Below, one piece after another: positions 55,915 through 64,000 of a stretch of 64,000 nt of DNA; within the stretch, counting starts at the first letter, position 1; every line of letters starts with the position of its first letter. Source of the stretch: Macrostomum hystrix (taxonomy: Eukaryota > Platyhelminthes > Macrostomidae). The notes beneath the pieces are model-generated. The model had not been told where the DNA came from, searched no databases, and worked only from the letters and a program-made list of their open reading frames with translations. The position numbers and the translations under genes were made by a program. The stretch spans positions 1,927,501-1,991,500 of the forward strand of contig CATNEN010000024.1 of the NCBI GenBank assembly GCA_950097015.1, in the 5' to 3' direction.

Positions 55915-57100
55915 TTCACATTCTTCGCATGGCCCTAATCTGACACTCTATCAACCTGTCCTGACACTCTTCGTATGACCCCATCCTGACACTCTTCGTA
56001 TGACCCCATCCTGACACTCTTCGTATGACCCCATCCTGACACTCTTCGTATGACCCCATCCTGACACTCTTCGTATGACCCCATCCTGACACTCTTCGTA
56101 TGACCCTATCCTGACACTCTTCGTATGACCCCATCCTGACACTCTTCGTATGACCTTATCCTGACACTCTCATGGGGGGTCGGTGGCAGAGCGGTTATCG
56201 CGTTTGCCTCTCGCACCACGGTCCTTAAGTTCGATTCCACGGCGAGGCCACATTTATTTGGGGCGCAGCCGCGGAGAGAAGGCTTGGGGGCTTGTCGTGC
56301 AATTTTTGCCCTTGAGGGCCAACCTCCAAGGCACAGTGAGAGTGTACACTGCCTGACGATGAGAAAGTCAGGGCAGATGTACACACCTGTGTGAGCGTAT
56401 GCCTGCGTACGGTATCTGTGTGCGTGTGTGCTCAGGAGTCAGCGAAATGTGCAGAATTGCCTCCTCGCTGGCTGCGGGTCTAGTGTCACCGAATGATGTG
56501 CCATTGCCCGCAGCCCTCCTGCAATTATTATTATTATTATTATTATTATCCTGACACTCTTCGTACAACCCTTTGCTGACACTCTTCGTATGACCCTGTG
56601 CTGACACTCTTCGTATGACCCAATCCTGACACTCTTCGTCTGACCCTGTCCTGGCACTCTTCGTATGACCCTGTCCTGACACTCTTCGTACAACCCTGTG
56701 CTGACACTCTTCGTATGACCCCATCCTGACCTTCTTGCATGACCCTATCCTATCCTTCTTGTCTGACCCTATCCTGACCTTTTTGTATGACCCTATCCTG
56801 ACCTTCGTGTATGACCCTATCCTGACCTTCTTGTCTGACCCCATCCTGACCTTCTTGTCTGACCCTATCCTGACCTTCGTGTATGACCCTATCCTGACCT
56901 TCGTGTATGACCCTATCCTGACCTTCGTGTATTACCCTATCCTTACCTTTTTGTATGACCCTATTCTGACCTTCTTGTCTGACCCCATCCTGACCTTCGT
57001 GTCTGACCCCATCCTGACCTTCGTGTATGACCCTATCCTGACCTTCTTGTATGACCCTATCCTGACCTTTTTGTATGACCCTATCCTGACCTCACAGGAC
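55915..57100. repeat. 25-bp and 24-bp minisatellites, interrupted by a SINE
   Basis: 55915-56170 and 56550-56720 hold CTGACACTCTTCGTATGACC-type 25-bp units. 56720-57095 holds a related 24-bp unit CTGACCTTCTTGTATGACCC. The SINE at 56174 split the first array. Confidence 0.94.
56174..56549 (+). mobile_element. tRNA-derived SINE, family A, full-length
   Basis: Head GGGGGGTCGGTGGCAGAGCG, B-box-like AAGTTCGATTCCACGG, complete body, (TTA)n tail. The array unit TCCTGACACTCT directly flanks both sides and acts as target duplication, although the array repeats make the exact duplication ambiguous. Confidence 0.92.
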
Positions 57101-57987
57101 CATGTAGTCATCAATGATGGAACTCGGTGTGAAATGCATTGCAGTCTAATAATTGAAAGTAATAACTATACACTGTTGTTTTGCTGTACCAGTTGCACTA
57201 ATTTGTCATGAACAATAAGTAAAGCCTATTTGGTCAGCCAAAAAATCTAGTTTTTGTTTTTGATTTTGTAATTATTCGGAAGTTTCTGCTATTTTTTATA
57301 TTTTTTCATGCCGATTCTCATATTTTCGTGTGTTTTTATGTTACATTGTGATCAAATTGAATGTTTTGCTATCTGTCTGCACTAAATTGAATGCTTCTTT
57401 CTTAATTATTTTACGAGTACTTATCTATTAAAAACCTTGTTTTTTGTTTTTCAATACATATCGGCTTACTGTGGGCTTTGAATTTTGTACTACAACAGCA
57501 GCACGCGTTGTTTTTGGGTACTTATGTATATAAAATCTTAGCTTCAACATGTTCTTGTCCAAAGAAGATTTTAATTTCGTGATTTCAATCAACTCGTGCT
57601 TTGCTAATTATGGTTTAGCTTCTGGGGTTGGTGATTTTTTAATCTAACACAAATTCTTACTCTGTTCAGATTGGCAGGTAGATTAGCCTTAGTTTGTTAA
57701 TTTTATTCGCCAATATTGTATAGTCACACAGCGTAAGCATTAAATTTTGCACAGGAAATTGTCAAACTTGTTTTGTATCCCTGTACAAAGTATTTGTTGA
57801 CTATTTTTGCATACTGTGCGAAGAATTTCACTTAATAATATAATGTCAGAATGTTTTTATTTTTTTTATCAGTGGCAATTACTATCTTCCTCCTGTCTTC
57901 TTCTTTGACATTAGTTGATAGAAATGCTTCTTGTTACTTTTTAGAATTGGAATTAGATGTGGCAAATTTCTGTTTGCTTGTTTTTTA
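57101..57987. other. AT-rich intergenic region
   Basis: No gene, array or element recognised. Possible location of an undetected 5' exon of the next gene. Confidence 0.5.
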
Positions 57988-58215
57988 GAGGCTGTATACA
58001 GGCTGTAGAAATATTTCAAGCTCAAAGGTCAAGGGTTCGATTCCCGACTTTAGAAAATGTGCGTCTTTTAGCAAGACACTTGACTCTGCGTTGCTTCAGT
58101 TCGCCCAGCTGTTAAATGGGGATTAGCATTACTTCGGGCTTTGATTGAGGATGGGTGTGGCGTCTCCCCAGTCCATGGACTGAACAGCGCAATAGCTGCA
58201 ATTAGGGCGGGTGTA
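57988..58215 (+). mobile_element. tRNA-derived SINE, family B, decayed copy
   Basis: Retains GGGTTCGATTCCCGACTTT, TTAGCAAGACACTTGACTCTG, CAGCTGTTAAATGGG and GGTGTGGCGTCTCCCCA. The head is disrupted and the 3' part is shortened. Confidence 0.82.
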
Positions 58216-58319
58216 AGCTGTCATGGTTATTACTTCACAGGCAGTGTAGGCAGACTGCAGTCATGTCTGTACACAGATTATTTAGCTAGTACACAGACCC
58301 TTGCGCCCCATCTCCGCAG

Positions 58320-60077
58320 TTGCAGCACACCAGATCTCACCTGTGGCGCTATTGCTGGCGGCGTCACTTTGCTAGCGCCCATAGAAGCTCAGCGAATAGC
58401 GGCGGCGCCAAGGATGACAGAAGTGCAGGTGGCCACCTGCAGCACCTTGGCCCGCTGAGTGAGACCACGGTCAACTCAGACAGTTGGATGCACAGGGCCC
58501 TGTACAATGGGGTCAGATTTCGTATGCGCTACTATCTCAGCCCCGTGTCTGGCAATCGGCACACCAAGCCTCACGCCATATTCGTCCTGCTGGCCCCGTT
58601 CGGCCAGGGCTACGCCGAGGTTGAAGGCCTCGGCCGCTGTCTGGAGGCCGCCGGCCACCGGGTGCTCCTGCCGCTCTGGCCCAGCCACGGCTCGCCTGGC
58701 TGCAGCTCCAAGGACGAGCGGGTGAGACTGGCCGTGTGCTCGGAATCGATTTGAATACTGACCTCTGACCCACTGACCTCTAACCCACTGACCTCTGACC
58801 CACTGACCTCTGACCCACTGACCTCTGACCCACTGACCTCTGACCCACTGACCTCTGACCCACTGACCTCAAACCCACTGACATCTGACCCACTGACATC
58901 TGACCCACTGACCTCTGACCCACTGACCTCTAACCCACTGACCTCTGACCCACTGACCTCTAACCCACTGACCTCTGACCCACTGGCCTCTGACCCACTG
59001 ACCTCTAACCCACTGACCTCTAACCCACTGACCTCTAACCCACTGACCTCTAACCCACTGACCTCTAACCCACTGACCTCTGACCCACTGACCTCTAACC
59101 CACTGACATCTGACCCACTGACCTCTGACCCACTGACCTCTGACGACCCACTGGCATCTGACCACTGACCTGTGACCCACTAATATCTCATCCAAATTTT
59201 TTACTGATTAACTACTGACCCAGTTTTCACCTGGCGCTCGTCACCGCCGCCTTCCTTGTGCCAGGTGTTCTCCTACTCGGCCATGGAGAACGCCATGCTG
59301 CTGCGTCACCTGCTGCAGTCCCGGAGCCTCCGCGCACTGCCCTCCCGCCCGTTGCTGGTTGTGGCCTCCGGTCAGGCCTGCTGGCCTGCAGTGGCCCTGG
59401 CCGCCCTGTCCCCGGAGCTGCTGGCTGGCGCTGTACTAGTCTCGCCTGGCAGCCCGGACCCGCTGCCCAGCAGGTCCGCCCTGTGGCTACTGGCCGACCT
59501 CACCGCGGGCCTGTGGTCGCACGCCATGCTGTGGCCTATCGCCGCCGCTGCCATAACCCTATCGATGCCGTTTATCAACTGGCCGCCTCTGATTGGTCCG
59601 CAGCGTTTGCGCCTGCGAGCCTATCATCTGATGGGCCTGCGGCACCGCGAATCGGACAATGGGCGCGCATTGGCCAGGTCGATTCGCTGCACCACAATGC
59701 ACATTGCCGCCCTGGCGGCCGAGCGCAGCCAACTGCTGCCGGTGCTGCCAGATGAGCCGGTGAAATGGAGCGACAATCCGCAGCAGCTCCTGATGCTGTC
59801 CAATAGGCTGGCTGTCACTGGCTGGCCGCATCCGGCTGGCTCATTTGGTCCCAGCGTTCGCTTCGCCAACTTCCTCACCCGGCTAGCCGTGCACTGCGGC
59901 AGGAGCGCCGGCTCCACCGCTGCCGCTGCGGCCAACTCGCTGGCTTCGATCAATCAGAGCGCTTTTGCCGCAGCAGCCGCTTCCGCCTCCGCTGCCACCG
60001 CGGCCGCTTCTGCTTCCACCGCGAACTCAAAATTCACTAGCACTAATATTAAGCGGACTTCTTCTAGCGCTGCTTAG
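58320..60077 (+). CDS. Alpha/beta-hydrolase-fold-like protein lacking a canonical nucleophile, 5' end uncertain
   Basis: Exon 58320-58721 (preceded by CTCCGCAG, followed by GTGAGA) joins in phase 0 to 59265-60077 (TAG), giving 404 residues without an upstream start; an internal Met lies at DSW-MHRALYNG. The pattern FVLLAPFGQGYAEVEGLGRCL, GHRVLLPLWPSHG, FSYSAMENAMLLRHLL, PLLVVASGQACW, LAGAVLVSPGSP follows the strand-helix order of alpha/beta hydrolases: an oxyanion-side HG-like loop, cap, then nucleophile elbow. The elbow reads GQACW instead of G-x-S-x-G, so the catalytic serine is absent and the protein may be non-catalytic. A later hydrophobic stretch (LWPIAAAAITLSMPF) may be membrane-associated. 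The C-terminus is Ala/Ser-rich low complexity. I do not recognise a specific ortholog. Confidence 0.62.
58755..59180 (+). repeat. 15-bp minisatellite in hydrolase-like gene intron
   Basis: About 27 copies of ACTGACCTCTGACCC / ACTGACCTCTAACCC. Confidence 0.95.
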
Positions 60078-60139
60078 CAACAGCTTATTGCTTGATCTTC
60101 TCTGTTCTATATTTAATATTGTCAAGGAATGATTTTCGC

Positions 60140-60800
60140 TATGTTGTTCGATGACTACAGTAGCCTCTTTTCCGCTCTCCGCTGTCCGCTTTGGGATTTC
60201 CCTTCATTCCCCTTTCGGCTGTCCACTTTAGGATTTGCCTCCATTCCCCTCTCCGTTATCTGTTTTGGGATTTCCCTTCATTCCACTCGGCTGTCCACTT
60301 TGAGATTTCCCTCCATTTCCGTCTCCACTATCCGCTTTGGGATTTTCCTCCATTCCACTCGGCTGTCCACTTTGAGATTTTTCCTCCATTCCACTCTCCA
60401 CTATCCGCTTTGGGATTTTCCTCCATTCCACTCGGCTGTCCACTTTGAGATTTTTCCTCCATTCCACTCTCCACTATCCGCTTTGGGATTTTCCTCCATT
60501 CCACTCGGCTGTCCACTTTGAGATTTTTCCTCCATTCCACTCTCCACTATCCGCTTTGGGATTTCCCTCCATTCCACTCTCCACTATCCGCTTTGGGATT
60601 TCCCTCCATTCCACTCTCCACTATCCGCTTTGGGATTTCCCTCCATTCTTCTCTCCACTATCCGCTTTGGGATTTCCCTCCATTCCACTCTCCACTATCC
60701 GCTTTGGGATTTCCCTCCATTCCCCTCTCCACTATTTGCTTTTGGATTCCCCTCTCCGTTTCCTTTCCCTTTCCCCTCTCCGCTGTCCCTGGGATATTTT
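60140..60800 (+). repeat. 37-bp minisatellite downstream of the hydrolase-like gene
   Basis: About 16 degenerate copies with core CCGCTTTGGGATTTCCCTCC and either CACTCTCCACTAT or CACTCGGCTGTCCACTTTGAGA spacers. Since 37 is not a multiple of three, all frames rotate through the same peptide words. Confidence 0.94.
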
Positions 60801-61290
60801 CGCACGCCTGTTTTCTTTTTGAGTTGTAGTTGGTTGTCCTGAAACTGATGTTATCAATATAGTGTTATATATTTCTAGATAAGAGACTGTGCATTCTAGG
60901 TAAATAATTAAATTTAGCCTGCAGATTTACATTTTAGAAAAGCCGAGGCCATTTAGAAAATGGTTTCATTTTTTCTTCTGCTCAACCGCAAGTTTATTCT
61001 CGTGTCGTTGCGCAAAATATTTGTCTTATATAATAAAATTGTTCTGGCCTGACGAAAATAAAACAGACCCTGCAGTGAAATAAGCGCATTTTTATGCTGT
61101 TTCTTAGTGTCACATCAAGAATCTTATTGTCTTCCTTGTCTTGTTTGAAGATGACATACTGAATGATTTACCACCTTTTATTTAACACCTGCTTCATTTA
61201 ATTTCCCTTCATTCCCTCTCGGCTGTCCGCATTTGGATTTCCCTCAATTCTTCTCTGCCTCACACCACTCGCTTCAGAGAATTAGGGCTC
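60801..61290. other. AT-rich spacer between two minisatellites
   Basis: Contains an AATAAAA at about 61,055 and one more stray copy of the TTTCCCTCATTC / CTCGGCTGTCCGC word at 61,200-61,250. No gene seen. Confidence 0.5.
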
Positions 61291-62085
61291 TCACCTCACG
61301 CCCTGCCCCGCCCCCACTCCAGTCGACGCCTTTGTACATTCTATCCACTTCAATTCTACCGATCTCAGCACCCACCTCACGCCCTGCCCCGTCCCCACTC
61401 CAGTCGACGCCTTTGTACATTCTATCCACTTCGATTCTACCCATCTCAGCACCCACCTCACGCCCTGCCCCGTCCCCACTCCAGTCGACGCCTTTGTACA
61501 TTCTATCCACTTCAAATTCTACCGATCTCAGCACCCACCTCACGCCCTGCCCCGTCCCCACTCCAGTCGACGCCTTTGTACATTCTATCCACTTCGATTC
61601 TACCCATCTCAGCACCCACCTCACGCCCTGCCCCGTCCCCACTCCAGTCGACGCCTTTGTACATTCTATCCACTTCAAATTCTACCGATCTCAGCACCCA
61701 CCTCACGCCCTGCCCCGTCCCCACTCCAGTCGACGCCTTTGTACATTCTATCCACTTCGATTCTACCCATCTCAGCACCCACCTCACGCCCTGCCCCGTC
61801 CCCACTCCAGTCGACGCCTTTGTACATTCTATCCACTTCAATTCTACCGATCTCAGCACCCACCTCACGCCCTGCCCCGTCCCCACTCCAGTCGACGCCT
61901 TTGTACATTCTATCCACTTCGAATCTACCCATCTCAGCACCCACCTCACGCCCTGCCCCGTCCCCACTCCAGTCGACGCCTTTGTTCATTCTATCCACTT
62001 CGATTCTACCGATCTCAGCACCCACCTCACGCCCTGCCCCGTCCCAACTCTAGTCGACGCCTTTGTACATTCTATCCGCTTTATC
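61290..62085. repeat. 81-82-bp minisatellite between convergent genes
   Basis: About ten copies with core CACCTCACGCCCTGCCCCGT, CCAGTCGACGCCTTTGTACA and TTCTATCCACTTC. Occasional one-base differences (TTCAATTC/TTCAAATTC) shift the frame, so several long overlapping frames appear on both strands. Confidence 0.95.
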
Positions 62086-62436
62086 TGGTTTTCTTTCCTA
62101 CCCCTCACAACACCCATCCAACGCCCTATAGCCTTGCCATGGTTGGCGCCTCACAATGGAGAGCAGAAGCAAAAGAAAATCTAAATATTGATAAAAAATC
62201 TTACTAACTTTCGTGTTTAATTTGGAATGTCATCGCTTAAAGTCGAAAGATATTAGGATGATTATAGTAAGGATCATGCACATTTGTCGGCTTATCAATT
62301 TAAATTTAAACAAAGAGCTTGGTATATTTCGCTAGTAAAACACTGGACACTCAAAGAGCACTTTCGAAATGCGTCTATTAATGAGCACAATAGGTTTAAT
62401 AAATCGAATGGCCCCGATAAAAGTAAACTGATTAGC

Positions 62437-64000
62437 CTAGATCAGCGGTGGAACATCGGGGTCGTCAACAAAATCAGCGGAGTTTGGCCGCTCCTCAGCA
62501 GCCGCAGGCCGCTGCGGGCCAGCTCGGCCTTTTCTGCCTATATCGGCGACGCCATCCACGGGCAGCACACGAAGATCGACGCCGCCGCGCCGGCTGGACT
62601 CGTCAACCTCGAGGTAGGCGCGCTGCTGCCCGCTGGTCGGCTTAGCGTCGACATCGGCCTTCGGCGCAGGCGGCTTGGAGGCCTTCGAGGCTGGCGGATC
62701 GAGCTTCTTCTTCAGCGCTTCTCCGTGCGCCTTCGGCATTGTGACCAGCAGGTGGCCGGTGGTGGTAGATCTCGAGGCCGATGACTCGCCAGTGCGGACT
62801 TCACCAGGCAGGGCCAGCTGCAGCAGGTGGCCCTTGACGGTGACGCGCACGTACTGGGGCTGAACGTCGCAGTCGATAAGGCTGGTGTCCATGTGCCTGG
62901 GCGGGCGAGTGCGGCTGCAGACTCAGATCCCATCCAACTCCCTCAGATCCCCTCCAACTCTCTCAGATCCCCTTCAACTCCGTCAGATCCCATCCAAGTC
63001 ACTCAAATCCCATCCAACTCCCACAGATCCCATCCAACTCACTCAGATCCCCTCCAACTCCCTTAGATCCTATCCAACTCTCTCAGATCCCCTCCAACTC
63101 CCTCAGATCCCATCCAACTCCCTCAGATCCCATCCAACTCCCTCAGATCCCATCCAACTCCCTTAGATCCCATCCAACTCCCTCAGATCCCATCCAAGTC
63201 CCCCAGATCCCATCCAACTCCCTTAGATCCCATCCAACTCCCTTAGATCCCATCCAACTCCCTCAGATCCCATCCAAATCACTCAGATCCCCTCCAACTC
63301 CCTCAGATCCCATCCAACTCACTCAGATCCCATCCAAGTCCCAAACATCCCACCTAAACTCCCTTACAAATCCACTTACTTAAACACAGCAACGTCAAGC
63401 ACGTAGGCATTGTTCTCCTCATCGTCGGTGAGTGTGAAGTCAAGCCTGCGCGATTTGGTTCAGAATGGCGTTATTAACAATGTGATAATTTAGCTAATCT
63501 CGGTTACTAACTTACTTCGCTTCGTTGATGTTGTAGGGTCGGCCGTCAGGAAAGAACAACGGGTGTTCTTTGGGAGCCGGTTTCTCGCTGCAAGGGAAAT
63601 ATGAAGTTCTGAAAATACGAGCTTAGAAATTGCCTTCGAGATCGCGAATCGCGAATTTGAACTCGCAAAACTCACGGCTCCGGATTCTCTCGGCGCCGCT
63701 TCTCCTGCATGAACTCGTGCGTCTCAATGCGCGACTCTGGCGTGTAGGCCACCTTCTCTTGCATGAACCTGCGGTATGTTAAAACAGCACTGCTTTTTGG
63801 AGGGATGGTGGTGGCGGGGGGCAGAGGCTAAAGTAGACTGGTAAAATCTCTAAGCCGAGTCCCCCTACAGCCGAATCCTACTCACTGCTCATCCAGAGCG
63901 GCCCCGGCAGCCTTGAGTCGGTCCCGTTCTCTCTGCCTATCAGCTGCTTCGAGTCGCTCAGCTTCGCGCTTTCGCAGCCAATCACTTTGGGCCTGCACCG
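62437..64000 (-). CDS. DNAAF11: Dynein axonemal assembly factor 11 (LRRC6/tilB homolog), C-terminal part, runs off the window
   Basis: Minus-strand exons, 5' to 3': beyond 64000 to 63886, 63768-63676, 63587-63516, 63445-63380 and 62896-62437 (TAG at 62439-62437), all junctions in phase. The visible protein starts in a charged coiled coil (LRKREAERLEAADRQRERDR), then AYTPESRIETHEFMQEK, PYNINEAKLDFTLTDDEENNAYVLDVAVFKH, and MDTSLIDCDVQPQYVRVTVKG, the CS/p23-like (tilB) domain. It ends in the conserved acidic VPPLI tail (DDPDVPPLI). The N-terminal leucine-rich repeats would lie to the right of the window. DNAAF11 acts in the cytoplasm in preassembly of axonemal dynein arms, so the organism builds motile cilia. 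The intron 62897-63379 holds a 20-bp minisatellite. Confidence 0.94.
62925..63355 (-). repeat. 20-bp minisatellite in the last DNAAF11 intron
   Basis: About 21 copies of CAGATCCCATCCAACTCCCT (plus-strand reading) with minor variants (CCTCC, AAGTC). Confidence 0.95.

Noticed and set aside
61233-62207. Pro/Ser/Thr-rich 324-codon frame and antisense companions
   Set aside because: They lie in the 81-82-bp array between convergent genes; there is no supported start, splice site or domain.

Overview
This is nuclear DNA of a multicellular animal. Genes are split by GT-AG introns, coding exons are moderately GC-rich, and introns and spacers are AT-rich or filled with tandem repeats. There are tRNA-derived SINEs, several short inverted-repeat transposons and one intact Ty3/Gypsy retrotransposon. 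The gene set (stomatin, a rhodopsin-type GPCR, a PQ-loop lysosomal transporter, the PP2A leucine carboxyl methyltransferase, neuropathy target esterase, a PLEKHM2-like RUN/PH protein and the ciliary dynein assembly factor DNAAF11) indicates a ciliated metazoan. I read it as an invertebrate; a spiralian or flatworm would fit, but the window alone does not prove a phylum. Nothing prokaryotic is present: no operons with ribosome binding sites, CRISPR arrays, or rRNA/tRNA genes other than SINE heads.

Layout. 1-9.1 kb: a complete stomatin gene (+) of seven coding exon positions, one of which exists as two tandem interchangeable 56-bp exons; a hAT-type MITE lies in one intron. 9.1-12.3 kb: intergenic, with a foldback element. 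12.3-13.4 kb: an intronless GPCR gene (+). 13.7-17.5 kb: a SINE, an unrecognised zinc-finger-like ORF (+) and a MULE-like MITE. 17,558-26,449: a full-length Ty3/Gypsy element (-) with equal-length 789-bp LTRs, gag, pol joined by a -1 frameshift signal, and an unusual third ORF. 26.4-28.8 kb: intergenic with another MITE. 28.8-60.1 kb: five plus-strand genes in a row: SLC66A1 (PQLC2), LCMT1, PNPLA6/7-type NTE, PLEKHM2-like, and an alpha/beta-hydrolase-like gene. 60.1-62.4 kb: a convergent spacer made of two minisatellites. 62.4-64.0 kb: the 3' half of DNAAF11 (-), running off the window.

The exon models were assembled by matching splice-site consensus and reading phase on both sides of every intron; each completed CDS has a total length divisible by three. 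The most striking architectural trait is that most introns of the 28-64 kb gene run, and most spacers, contain a private minisatellite (15-82 bp unit). Together these make up roughly a fifth of the window by my rough estimate, and culminate in a 4.2-kb intron of PLEKHM2 that is almost entirely 21-bp repeats with higher-order structure.

Functional links are loose rather than operonic. SLC66A1 and PLEKHM2 are both lysosome-associated, NTE and the hydrolase-like protein are of lipid/ester-hydrolase type, and stomatin is a membrane scaffold. No joint regulation is visible in the sequence.
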